Assembly (NCBI GenBank): GCA_964542305.1
Contig: CAZITX010000007.1
Location: forward strand, 1 to 64,000
Reading direction: 5' to 3'
Length of the DNA stretch: 64,000 nucleotides
DNA from: DMER64 sp964542305
Lineage (GTDB): Bacteria; Bacteroidota; Bacteroidia; Bacteroidales; UBA932
Positions 53,767 to 61,500 of this stretch are shown here, piece by piece (the stretch's first letter is position 1; each line of letters begins with the position of its first letter). Position numbers and translations under genes: made by a program. The notes below the pieces were generated by a model. That model was given only the letters and a program-made list of their open reading frames with translations. It searched no databases and had not been told where the DNA came from.

Positions 53767-54807
53767 TTATGCGTACAGCTCGGTAAAGATCTTACGGAGT
53801 TTTTCACTTTCCCTGAGTAACTGCAATGTGATCTCTGCATGACCTCTAGTGTAGCCGTTACCTACAATCATGGTAACATCCGAACCCACACCTTCTGCTC
53901 CCAGGGCTGCTTTGGTAAAACTGGTAGCCATAGAGAAGAAATATACAAGGCCTGTATCCTTGGTACAGAGAATCGAAGTCATTTCCGTATCCGTGATATT
54001 TACGTTATTGATGGTCACGTCACACATTTGACCGTTGGTCAGTTCCTCAATCTTTTCCAGCACAGCAACAGGCTGGGTCGCATCTGCAGAGAATACGTGG
54101 TCACAGAATCCCAACGCTTCCAGGCGTTTTGTGGAACGTTCGCTGTGGCAAAGGCCGATTACTTTCCCTGTTACACCGGCTCTTTTCTTTGCTTCATAAC
54201 TGCAAAGCATTCCGGATTTCCCTCCGGCTCCAATAATAAGTACAGTATCTCCGGGTTTAACCAGCTTGGCTGTCTGTGCAGGGGCACCGGCTACGTCCAG
54301 GGCCGATAAGGCAAGCGTTTCGGGCATATCATCGGGGATCTTGGCATAGATGCCGCTTTCAAACAGTATCGCTTTTCCGTCAATGTCCACCTGATCAATA
54401 TCGGGCCTGATGTCTTTGATCTTGTCTATGCGAAGGGGCGTCAGGGAAAGGGATACCAAAGTGGCAATCTTGTCTCCCACTTTCAGATCTATCTTCCCTT
54501 CCAGTGCTTCCCCGATCTTTTCCACAACTCCCAATAACATCCCTCCGGATCCGGTTACGGGATTGCGGTGTTTTCCCTGCTTTGCAACAATGCCCAACAT
54601 GATCTCGGCAATTTTGGCTTTATCTCCTCCGGCTTGTTCTTCTATCTGGGTAAAACTTGCCGAGTCAATATTCAGGGTTTTTACATCTATGAGTATCTCG
54701 TTGTCGTAGATCTCATCCATGTTGTTATCCAGTTTGTTGGCAGGTTGCGGAAGAACGCCTTTGGGTTCAATGACCCGGTGAAGACCATACTTGTTACCTT
54801 TTTTCAT
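53767..54807 (-). CDS. kdd: L-erythro-3,5-diaminohexanoate dehydrogenase
   Basis: A 346-aa NAD-dependent enzyme with an alcohol-dehydrogenase-like layout: NPVTGSGGMLLGVVEKIG in the N-terminal part and Rossmann motif VLIIGAGGKSGMLCSYEA. It oxidises 3,5-diaminohexanoate to 3-oxo-5-aminohexanoate with release of ammonia. Its place between kce and kamA and its length fit Kdd of Fusobacterium and Porphyromonas. There is a 41-base gap to kce. Confidence 0.95.
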   Translation of the reverse strand: MKKGNKYGLHRVIEPKGVLPQPANKLDNNMDEIYDNEILIDVKTLNIDSASFTQIEEQAGGDKAKIAEIMLGIVAKQGKHRNPVTGSGGMLLGVVEKIGEALEGKIDLKVGDKIATLVSLSLTPLRIDKIKDIRPDIDQVDIDGKAILFESGIYAKIPDDMPETLALSALDVAGAPAQTAKLVKPGDTVLIIGAGGKSGMLCSYEAKKRAGVTGKVIGLCHSERSTKRLEALGFCDHVFSADATQPVAVLEKIEELTNGQMCDVTINNVNITDTEMTSILCTKDTGLVYFFSMATSFTKAALGAEGVGSDVTMIVGNGYTRGHAEITLQLLRESEKLRKIFTELYA

Positions 54808-54848
54808 TTGCAGTTGTTGTTAAAATAAGTAATTAAATTGTTTGTTAA

Positions 54849-55676
54849 TTATTGTTTGATGGGTAAACTTAAAATTTCACGAGCTTCTGCGGGAGTGGCA
54901 ATTTCACGGCCCAGTTCCCGGGCCAGTCGCACCACTTTTTCCACCAGTTCTCCGTTGGATTTGGCCAAAACGCCTTTCGATATGTAAACGTTGTCTTCAA
55001 ATCCAACGCGTACATGACCTCCGTCGATAATGGCAGCAGCGGCAAGGGGCATTTCAAAACGGCCCAAACCGGCTACGGTGTAGGTAGCATCGGGAGGAAT
55101 GCTTCCCCGAAGAAAAACAAAGTCCCTGAGAGATCCGCCAATACCTCCGTTGACTCCCATTACAAAATCAAAATGCATGGGCTTTTGGATGTATCCTTTC
55201 TTTTCCAGGCGAAGGGCCATTTCAATCATGCTTTTGTCAAATACCTCCAACTCGGGTTTTATCCCCCTTTCAATCATGCGCTTTCCAAAATATTTGATGG
55301 TATTCTCGGTGTTTTCAAAGATCTCGTCTCCTCCGAAGTTGAGCGTGCCGCAATCCAGGGTAGCCATCTCGGGATTCAAAAGGGTTGGCTGCAATCTTTC
55401 GTCGTTTGTCATGCCCACGGCTCCGCCGGTGGAAGGCTGGATGATGACCCCGGGACAAGCATGGGCAATGGCTTCCATTATTACCCGGAAACGTTCCTTA
55501 TCCTGGGTGGGGGTTCCGTCGTCGTAGCGGACGTGAAGATGAATGATGCTTGCCCCTGCATCGTAAGCAGAACGGGCTTCACGGACACATTCCTCTACGG
55601 TGTAAGGGACCGCGGGGTTATGTTCCTTGAGGACCTCGGCTCCGCAAATGGCAGCGGTAATGATCAGTTTGTCCAT
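54849..55676 (-). CDS. kce: 3-Keto-5-aminohexanoate cleavage enzyme
   Basis: A 275-aa BKACE-family TIM barrel. ASIIHLHVRYDDGTP supplies the zinc histidines H46 and H48, which match the numbering in the characterised Cloacimonas enzyme. VIIQPSTGGAVGMTNDERL is the downstream catalytic block. It condenses 3-oxo-5-aminohexanoate with acetyl-CoA to give 3-aminobutyryl-CoA and acetoacetate. The next upstream gene encodes a class III aminotransferase that could use 3-aminobutyryl-CoA. Confidence 0.96.
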   Translation of the reverse strand: MDKLIITAAICGAEVLKEHNPAVPYTVEECVREARSAYDAGASIIHLHVRYDDGTPTQDKERFRVIMEAIAHACPGVIIQPSTGGAVGMTNDERLQPTLLNPEMATLDCGTLNFGGDEIFENTENTIKYFGKRMIERGIKPELEVFDKSMIEMALRLEKKGYIQKPMHFDFVMGVNGGIGGSLRDFVFLRGSIPPDATYTVAGLGRFEMPLAAAAIIDGGHVRVGFEDNVYISKGVLAKSNGELVEKVVRLARELGREIATPAEAREILSLPIKQ

Positions 55677-55691
55677 AGTAATCTGCTGTTT

Positions 55692-56936
55692 TTATATATA
55701 TTTTTTCAGTTCTCCGAATGATTCTTCCACCATATCGGCTGCATAATTGATGTCTTCGTCTGTATGGCGGTAGGCTACGTACCCGTGATGGAAAGGTTGC
55801 AGGAAGACACCGCGTCTTATAAGTTCAGTATAGAACCCGGGACGAAGTTTTTTGTAGAGGTTGTCGGCATCCCTGTTGAATGTGATAAAAGGCATCAGGG
55901 GTATTCCCGATACTTCCACGTCATAAGGAACTTTTTTCACTATCTCATGCAATCTTTTTCCGAAGTGCTCTCCTTTTTCACGGATTTTCTCAAGGATATT
56001 ATCACGTTCCAGGATCTCAATGGTTTTCAGTGCAGCAACCTGTTCCAGGCTGTTGGGGAAAAAGGTGGATGACAGGAATACCCTGTCTGCCAATACTTTC
56101 ATATATTTTTCCTTGCCTACCACAGCTCCAATGGGATACCCGTTTGCCATGGCTTTTCCGAATACGGAAAGATCGGGAGTAACGCCGAAAACTTTCTGTG
56201 CTCCGCCCATATGGTAACGGAATCCGCTACGGATCTCGTCAAATACCAGAATTGTACCGTATTTATCGGCCAGGGCACGGACCCCTTCCAGGAAACCCGG
56301 GGCAGGCATCTGGACTTTTTCGGCCAGTGGATGTCCTACCGGTGTAATGATAATGGCGGCTGTCTGGTCTCCGTGTTCTTTCATAAGATCTTCCAGCTCA
56401 TCCAGGCGGTTGTAATGGAATTCGTAAACGTCTTCCCACAGCTTATTGGGAATGCCTCCTTTGACTTCCACACACCAGTCGTGCCATCCGTGATAACCGC
56501 AACGGATCACTTTTGTTCTTTCGGTATTTGCCCTGGCAACCCTTATGGCTACAGAGGTGGCATCCGACCCGGTTTTGACAAAAACAGCCATTTCTGCCGA
56601 TGGGATGAGCTCTATGAGTTTTTGGGCCAGGGTGTTTTGTACCGGTTGTGTGAGTGAAAAACAGAAACCTTTGTTCTGTATCTGTTCAATAACCGCATTA
56701 TCGATCTCTTCTTCACGGTGACCTATGATTATGGGACCGTAGGCACACAACATATCTATGTATTGGTTGCCGTCCACATCTGTTACCCTTCCTCCTTTTG
56801 CATGATCAAAGTATATGGGATACTGGCCGGGTACAAAATTGTAAGGACGGCGAATACCTGCTATCGCTCCCGGTATGATCTTCAGGGCGTCTTCATACAT
56901 TTTTTCGGAGATTTCCAGTTTCAGTTTCTGTGACAT
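55692..56936 (-). CDS. kat: Class III aminotransferase, probable 3-aminobutyryl-CoA transaminase
   Basis: A 414-aa PLP enzyme resembling glutamate-1-semialdehyde aminomutase and omega-transaminases. VKTGSDATSVAIRVARA is the phosphate-binding block, LVFDEIRSGFR has the PLP-stacking aspartate D233, and SVFGKAMANGYPIGAVVG carries the PLP lysine K261. It sits between the CoA-transferase A and kce genes. A class III acyl-CoA beta-transaminase acting on 3-aminobutyryl-CoA was described from Cloacimonas as an alternative to Kal in lysine fermentation. No kal is found here, so that assignment is favoured, but it is inferred from context. Confidence 0.82.
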   Translation of the reverse strand: MSQKLKLEISEKMYEDALKIIPGAIAGIRRPYNFVPGQYPIYFDHAKGGRVTDVDGNQYIDMLCAYGPIIIGHREEEIDNAVIEQIQNKGFCFSLTQPVQNTLAQKLIELIPSAEMAVFVKTGSDATSVAIRVARANTERTKVIRCGYHGWHDWCVEVKGGIPNKLWEDVYEFHYNRLDELEDLMKEHGDQTAAIIITPVGHPLAEKVQMPAPGFLEGVRALADKYGTILVFDEIRSGFRYHMGGAQKVFGVTPDLSVFGKAMANGYPIGAVVGKEKYMKVLADRVFLSSTFFPNSLEQVAALKTIEILERDNILEKIREKGEHFGKRLHEIVKKVPYDVEVSGIPLMPFITFNRDADNLYKKLRPGFYTELIRRGVFLQPFHHGYVAYRHTDEDINYAADMVEESFGELKKYI

Positions 56937-56954
56937 AATGACATTCTTTATTAA

Positions 56955-57602
56955 TTAAGCTTTAATAACGTAATCCACAAAAATAGCTTGTGTATGAACA
57001 TGTTCCGGTTGTATCTCCCCGGTTTTAACAATGTCTTTCACTTCAGCTATGACCGTATCGGCCGCCATAGCCATCATGGAGTTAAAATTGCGGGATGTTC
57101 CCTTGAAGAACAAGTTCCCTTCTTCATCGGCTGTACTGGCTCCCAAAAGTGCCATCTGGGCTTTCAGGGGTTTTTCCAGCAAGTAATCTTTGCCGTTTGA
57201 GTGGATCACCTGCTTGCCTTCTTCTACAACAGTTCCCAGTCCTGTGGGGGTAAGGATGCCTCCCAGGCCGGCACCGGCACAACGTATCCGTTCAATGAGC
57301 GTTCCCTGCGGGACAAATTCAATTTCCAATTCTCCTGCATGGTACAATTCCCCGGTGGCCGTATTGGTTCCAATATGACTGGTAATGATCTTGACAACCC
57401 TTCGTTCTGCAATCAGTTTTCCGACGCCAATATGTGCAAAAGCCGTATCGTTGGTAATAACGGTAAGGTCTTTTACATCGGTTTTCAATAAAGCATCTAC
57501 CAGCCTGTTGGGGCTCCCGACTCCCAGAAAACCGCCCATCATAATGGTCATTCCTGACTTCACTTTTGCAACGGCTTCTTCCATAGAAATAAATTTGCTC
57601 AT
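56955..57602 (-). CDS. atoD: Acetoacetate:acyl-CoA CoA-transferase, alpha subunit
   Basis: A 215-aa family I CoA-transferase A subunit. MTIMMGGFLGVGSPNRLVD is the GGF...GxP signature, and HIGTNTATGELYHAGELEIEFVPQGTL is the next conserved region. It pairs with the beta subunit encoded at 47047. It is the first gene of the lysine operon and is preceded by a TAnnTTTG promoter. Confidence 0.94.
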   Translation of the reverse strand: MSKFISMEEAVAKVKSGMTIMMGGFLGVGSPNRLVDALLKTDVKDLTVITNDTAFAHIGVGKLIAERRVVKIITSHIGTNTATGELYHAGELEIEFVPQGTLIERIRCAGAGLGGILTPTGLGTVVEEGKQVIHSNGKDYLLEKPLKAQMALLGASTADEEGNLFFKGTSRNFNSMMAMAADTVIAEVKDIVKTGEIQPEHVHTQAIFVDYVIKA

Positions 57603-57633
57603 AACGGATAGTATTTATTAAAATATTAATCTG

Positions 57634-57641
57634 CAAATATA
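57634..57641 (-). promoter_or_regulatory. -7 box of the lysine-fermentation operon
   Basis: Minus strand TATATTTG fits TAnnTTTG, 31 bases before the atoD start in the 99-base divergent gap. It is the only full match seen in that gap. Confidence 0.6.
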
Positions 57642-57701
57642 TCGATTGCTTACGAATTTCCATTTAAAAAAGTCTTATTTTTACAAATTAAAACCTGTAC
57701 C

Positions 57702-59195
57702 ATGATCATAACTGCTGAAAACATATTGCTTATAGGTTCTGTTTTACTTTTTATCAGTCTTCTGGCCGGTAAAACAGGATATAAATTCGGAGTCCCCACC
57801 CTTTTGTTGTTCCTTATGGTGGGCATGCTTTTCGGAAGCGAAGGCCTTGGATTGGATTTTTCCAATCAGAAAGCAGCCCAGTTCATAGGCATAGTGGCTT
57901 TAAGCATTATTCTTTTCTCCGGGGGGATGGATACACGCTTTGAAGATATCCGGCCGGTTGCCCGGCAGGGTGTTTTATTGGCTACCTTAGGGGTCTTGAT
58001 CACCGCCCTGCTGACGGGATCCTTTATTTACCTGCTTTCATTACTGTTGCCGGGTATTGAATTGTCTTTTCCAGTCTGCCTGTTGCTGGGCAGCATAATG
58101 TCTTCTACTGATTCGGCGTCGGTCTTTGCCATACTCAGATCCAAAGGCCTGAAACTGAAACACAACCTGCGGCCTTTGTTGGAATTGGAAAGCGGTAGCA
58201 ATGACCCCATGGCCTACCTGTTGACCATTACCATGATACAGGTAATAACAACACCGGAAGAGACAAAAATCTGGTTGGTGGTACTGATGTTTTTCTACCA
58301 GATGGCGGCCGGAGCATTGGCCGGGTACCTGTTGGGAAAATTGTGTGCGTACCTGCTCCGGAAAGCCAATATTGGAAATGATTCCCTTTATCCCATATTG
58401 ATCCTGGCTTTTTGCTTTTTCATCTTTTCCTTTACGGACTTGATACAGGGAAACGGATTTCTGGCCGTGTACATTGGGGGCCTTGTTATTGGCAATGCCC
58501 GTTTTTTGCACAAGAAAAATACACGGAACTTCTTTGACGGCCTTACCTGGCTGTCCCAGATCATTATGTTCCTGACGCTCGGATTGTTGGTCAACCCGTC
58601 TGAACTCTGGCCCATAGCGGGTATCGGATTGATTATTGGTGTATTTATGATCCTTCTGGCAAGACCCCTTGCCGTCTTGCTGACTCTGTGGCCATTCCGT
58701 TTGATGACTTTTCAATCCAGGATATTCACGGGCTGGGTTGGCCTTAGGGGAGCCGTTCCGATCATATTTGCCACCTATCCTTTTTTATATGACATTCCGG
58801 GAGCCAATGCCCTTTTCAATATTGTTTTTTTCATAACCATTCTTTCACTTCTTGTCCAGGGGACTTCCATTCCCTGGGTAGCCAAAAAACTTCACCTGTC
58901 TTTTCCGCAACGAAAAAAACGGAAATCTGAATTTGAAATGGAGTTTTCCGAGGATATTAAATCGGCAATGAGCGAAGTGATCGTTACCGAGGAAAGCCTC
59001 CGGTTCGGGAACCGGATGATGGACATTCCGCTGCCCGACAAAACGCTTGTGGTAATGGTAAAAAGAGGCGAATCTTTTTTCATTCCCAGGGGCGGAACCG
59101 AGATCCGTATAGGCGACAGAATGCTCATTATTTCCGATGATGAGAAGGCGTTGAAACAAACTTATGAAGAATTAGGAATAGACGCCTACAGATAA
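57702..59195 (+). CDS. Potassium/proton antiporter (NhaP2/CvrA-like, with TrkA-C domain)
   Basis: A 497-aa CPA-type antiporter with about 12-13 membrane spans. GVPTLLLFLMVGMLFGSEG, SSTDSASVFAILRSKGL and LELESGSNDPMAYLL are the NhaP2 signatures, the last with the ion-binding ND pair. Residues about 415-490 form a soluble TrkA-C domain (DKTLVVMVKRGESFFIPRG, IRIGDRMLIIS). It probably expels potassium in exchange for protons and helps pH or ion balance. It is transcribed away from the lysine operon and stands alone. Confidence 0.9.
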   Translation: MIITAENILLIGSVLLFISLLAGKTGYKFGVPTLLLFLMVGMLFGSEGLGLDFSNQKAAQFIGIVALSIILFSGGMDTRFEDIRPVARQGVLLATLGVLITALLTGSFIYLLSLLLPGIELSFPVCLLLGSIMSSTDSASVFAILRSKGLKLKHNLRPLLELESGSNDPMAYLLTITMIQVITTPEETKIWLVVLMFFYQMAAGALAGYLLGKLCAYLLRKANIGNDSLYPILILAFCFFIFSFTDLIQGNGFLAVYIGGLVIGNARFLHKKNTRNFFDGLTWLSQIIMFLTLGLLVNPSELWPIAGIGLIIGVFMILLARPLAVLLTLWPFRLMTFQSRIFTGWVGLRGAVPIIFATYPFLYDIPGANALFNIVFFITILSLLVQGTSIPWVAKKLHLSFPQRKKRKSEFEMEFSEDIKSAMSEVIVTEESLRFGNRMMDIPLPDKTLVVMVKRGESFFIPRGGTEIRIGDRMLIISDDEKALKQTYEELGIDAYR

Positions 59196-59236
59196 ACTAT
59201 AAAAAATTGTTTTACATCTACTTATAATAATAAATA

Positions 59237-59270
59237 ACAACAACGTTATATGATAAAACATCATTGTTGT
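59237..59270. terminator. Possible bidirectional hairpin between convergent genes
   Basis: ACAACAA (59237-59243) can pair with TTGTTGT (59264-59270) around an AT-rich loop in the 87-base gap between the antiporter and queA stops. No good T-tract follows, so function is doubtful. Confidence 0.3.
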
Positions 59271-59282
59271 ATATAGCTGTAA

Positions 59283-60527
59283 TTAATTAATTTTCTTTGA
59301 TTTCGGATTATAAAGCAAACAAGAGTCCCCGTAGCTTAAAAAACGGTATCCGGAGGCAAGCGCATGGTCGTATACAGACCTCCATTTTTCCCCGATCAAT
59401 GCCGCCACAAGCAGCAGTAAAGTGGAGTTGGGTTGATGGTAATTTGTCACCAGAATGTCGGTCGTTTGAAAGGCATAAGAAGGGGCAATAATGATCTGCG
59501 AGGATGCCTTCAGCGCGTCACTTTTATTTTTCTTCAGGTACTCCAGGAGGTGTTGGATTGCTTCCCTGTAAGAAATCTCCCGGGGGGTCACATAAGGTTC
59601 CCACTGCCCCACGAACAGGGGATCTCTCCCGGCCTCTGCCTGGAGACCCAGGTAATAGAGACTTTCTATACATCTGCAGGAGGTGGTTCCTACAGAAACC
59701 ACCGGACCCTGATGGGCTGAAAGACGCTCCAGAAAATCCCGGGATACTTCAAAAGGTTCGCTGTGCATTATGTGATCCCTTATATATGGTGTTTTAACCG
59801 GTTTAAAGGTCCCCGCCCCCACATGGAGTGTTAATTCGGCTATTCCAATATTTTTTCGCCGCATATCGCCGATCACCTTGTCAGAAAAATGCAATCCCGC
59901 GGTAGGTGCCGCAACAGATCCCCTGTTTCGCGCATAAACGGTCTGATACCTTTCCAGATCGCTGTCTTCTGCTTCTCGTTTTAAATAAGGAGGAATGGGA
60001 ACCCGGCCGGATGCTTCCAGGACGGCTGAAAAAGGAATAGGCTTTGACCAGCTGAACCGTACCAGGTATCGGTCAGCTTCCTGCCCGATAATACTGGCTG
60101 ATAAGCCTATTTTCTCGATTTTTGGATCGTTTTCCGGATTGAATAATGGTAAATGTCCCGTTTTCCATTTCCTGGCATTCCCAACGGCACAATACCAGGT
60201 ACAGGAAGCATTCTGGGAAAAAGCCAGTATGTATTCTTTTGGTGAAGCAGGTTCCAGGCAAAACACTTCTATAAGGGCCCCTGTCTCCTTTCTGAAAATC
60301 AATCTTGCCGGAACAACACGTGTATTATTAAAGATAAGTAGGCTGTCGTCGGGGAGGATGTCCGGAAGGTTCCTGAAATGTTCATCCGTTATTTCTTCAT
60401 TCCGGTAAACAAGCATTTTTGAATCGTGACGGACCGGAAGCGGATAACGTGCGATTCGGTTTTCGGGAAGGTCATAAGTATAGTCACTTATGCGAACGCC
60501 GGGAATGGGAAAATGAAAAGTTTCCAT
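59283..60527 (-). CDS. queA: tRNA preQ1 S-adenosylmethionine ribosyltransferase-isomerase
   Basis: A 414-aa QueA starting at METFHFPIPGVRISDYTYD; four residues more are possible. PENRIARYPLPVRHDSKML, FNNTRVVPARLIFRK, SVAAPTAGLHFSDKV, LHVGAGTFKPVKT and the C-terminal TNYHQPNSTLLLLVAAL are the family blocks. The enzyme transfers ribose from AdoMet to preQ1 in tRNA, making epoxyqueuosine, the substrate of QueH (43542). It is longer than E. coli QueA (about 356 aa), with extra sequence in the middle domain, as in other Bacteroidota. Confidence 0.95.
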   Translation of the reverse strand: METFHFPIPGVRISDYTYDLPENRIARYPLPVRHDSKMLVYRNEEITDEHFRNLPDILPDDSLLIFNNTRVVPARLIFRKETGALIEVFCLEPASPKEYILAFSQNASCTWYCAVGNARKWKTGHLPLFNPENDPKIEKIGLSASIIGQEADRYLVRFSWSKPIPFSAVLEASGRVPIPPYLKREAEDSDLERYQTVYARNRGSVAAPTAGLHFSDKVIGDMRRKNIGIAELTLHVGAGTFKPVKTPYIRDHIMHSEPFEVSRDFLERLSAHQGPVVSVGTTSCRCIESLYYLGLQAEAGRDPLFVGQWEPYVTPREISYREAIQHLLEYLKKNKSDALKASSQIIIAPSYAFQTTDILVTNYHQPNSTLLLLVAALIGEKWRSVYDHALASGYRFLSYGDSCLLYNPKSKKIN

Positions 60528-60536
60528 AAGTGGGTG

Positions 60537-60544
60537 CAAAGGTA
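60537..60544 (-). promoter_or_regulatory. -7 box of queA
   Basis: Minus strand TACCTTTG fits TAnnTTTG and is 9 bases before the queA ATG, implying a very short leader. An inverted repeat TTACTT-A-AAGTAA (60563-60575) lies where the -33 region would be. Confidence 0.5.
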
Positions 60545-60562
60545 TCTGATTTACGTGAAATT

Positions 60563-60617
60563 TTACTTAAAGTAATACTTTATGTCTTAATTTACATTTG
60601 TAATTTACTTATGTAAA
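60563..60617. promoter_or_regulatory. Left palindrome group (queA side)
   Basis: Three sites: TTACTTAAAGTAA (60563-60575, arms of six around one base), TTACATTTGTAA (60592-60603) and TTTACTTATGTAAA (60604-60617). The last two recur near the Xre gene, one identically and one as its exact reverse complement. They look like operator sites. Confidence 0.5.
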
Positions 60618-60918
60618 CTTTAAGGTTTGTTTATGTAATCATTTTTGGCATATATTTCTAATTATTTTTGATATGTTAAAAAAGTGAATTCACATTTATA
60701 AACTTGCTTTTAATTTAATTTTATTAGTTTGTTATCCAGTCTATTATAAATTTTATATAAAGTTATGTTTCATGCAATATATTGCAAAATGTACGTTTTT
60801 AAAGCATTTTTAACATAATATAAAGTATTATTATTTGTATACCAGTATTATACAGCTTTTATCTAAATATAAGCTTAATATATTGGTCAAAGAAATATAT
60901 TTAGATTGAAACTATTGT

Positions 60919-60959
60919 TAAACAAAGAAATAGTATAATAATTAAATACTCTTTGTTTA
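60919..60959. repeat. Bulged inverted repeat upstream of Xre gene
   Basis: TAAACAAAG (60919-60927) pairs with CTTTGTTTA (60951-60959); inside it AGTAT (60932-60936) pairs with ATACT (60946-60950), with a four-base bulge and a nine-base loop. It gives a 14-pair stem in AT-rich DNA. Role unknown. Confidence 0.55.
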
Positions 60960-61016
60960 CAAATGTATTTCTTCAAATATTTACATAAGTAAACATTATT
61001 TATATTACATTTGTAA
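60957..61016. promoter_or_regulatory. Right palindrome group (Xre promoter)
   Basis: TTACAAATGTA (60957-60967), TTTACATAAGTAAA (60980-60993) and TTACATTTGTAA (61005-61016). The last one covers the likely -7 box TACATTTG (61006-61013) of the Xre gene, as expected for autorepression. Confidence 0.5.
61006..61013 (+). promoter_or_regulatory. -7 box of the Xre-family gene
   Basis: TACATTTG fits TAnnTTTG and lies 19 bases before the ATG, inside the palindrome TTACATTTGTAA. Confidence 0.55.
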
Positions 61017-61032
61017 AAATTAGTTTACAATT

Positions 61033-61449
61033 ATGAGAACCCGTTTGCAACAGTTTTTACAGGCAGAAAACATGTCTCCTTCCCGTTTTGCCGATCAGAT
61101 CGGGATACAACGTTCAGGTGTATCTCATATTTTATCAGGGCGTAACAAACCGGGATTCGATTTTATTGAAAAAATGCTGCTGGCCTACCCTTCGTTAAAC
61201 GCAGAATGGCTTATAACAGGCAAAGGAAAGATGTATAAAGAAGCTAAATCAGCTTCTTTATTCAACACGGAAGCAGAGTCTGAACCCGCTCCGGCATTTG
61301 ATGAGCATAAGGATATTGTTGATGAAAACAACTCATCTGAAGAATATTATGATAGTTCATCTGAAGTTAAACATAAACTAGTGAAAGTGTTACTGTTTTA
61401 CTCTGACAATACGTTCACCGCGTATTCTCCCGGTGATGTGCATCTCTAA
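61033..61449 (+). CDS. Small Xre-family helix-turn-helix regulator
   Basis: A 138-aa protein. The N-terminal HTH (residues about 5-60) reads FLQAENMSPSRFADQIGIQ then RSGVSHILSGRNKPGFDFI, a standard Xre/Cro fold with recognition helix around RSGVSHIL. NAEWLITGKGKMY follows, as in Bacteroidota phage-repressor-like regulators. The rest is acidic and low complexity (about 65-115) with a short C-terminal beta segment; there is no peptidase domain. Palindromes in the upstream region, one across its own promoter, are candidate binding sites. It may control itself and perhaps queA. Target and signal unknown. Confidence 0.85.
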   Translation: MRTRLQQFLQAENMSPSRFADQIGIQRSGVSHILSGRNKPGFDFIEKMLLAYPSLNAEWLITGKGKMYKEAKSASLFNTEAESEPAPAFDEHKDIVDENNSSEEYYDSSSEVKHKLVKVLLFYSDNTFTAYSPGDVHL

Positions 61450-61471
61450 ATTGTTTCCTGGAATTAATCCT

Positions 61472-61479
61472 TATATTTG
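61472..61479 (+). promoter_or_regulatory. Promoter of pyrD
   Basis: TATATTTG fits TAnnTTTG, 21 bases before the pyrD ATG. A TTG (61451-61453) lies 18 bases upstream, close to the expected -33 spacing. Confidence 0.6.
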
Positions 61480-61500
61480 TTTCAATAATCATGAAACAAT

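Larger units (their letters stand above)
60540..61032. other. AT-rich intergenic regulatory region between queA and Xre gene
   Basis: About 490 bases without a credible gene, much richer in A and T than its flanks. It holds several palindromes with TTAC/GTAA half-sites (60563, 60592, 60604, 60957, 60980, 61005), a 14-base palindrome TGCAATATATTGCA (60773-60786) and a bulged stem-loop (60919-60959). Short open frames are under about 20 codons and not convincing. Confidence 0.8.

Noticed and set aside
57679..57686. TATTTTTA as antiporter promoter
   Set aside because: It misses the final G of TAnnTTTG and has no -33 partner, so it was not listed.
60765..60818. 17-codon open frame starting MFHAIYCK in the AT-rich gap
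   Set aside because: Very short, no ribosome-site or conservation evidence, and likely chance in AT-rich sequence.
60540..61032. Replication origin
   Set aside because: It is AT-rich with one near-match to a DnaA box (TTATCCAGT near 60732), but there is no box cluster and no dnaA, dnaN or gidA nearby.
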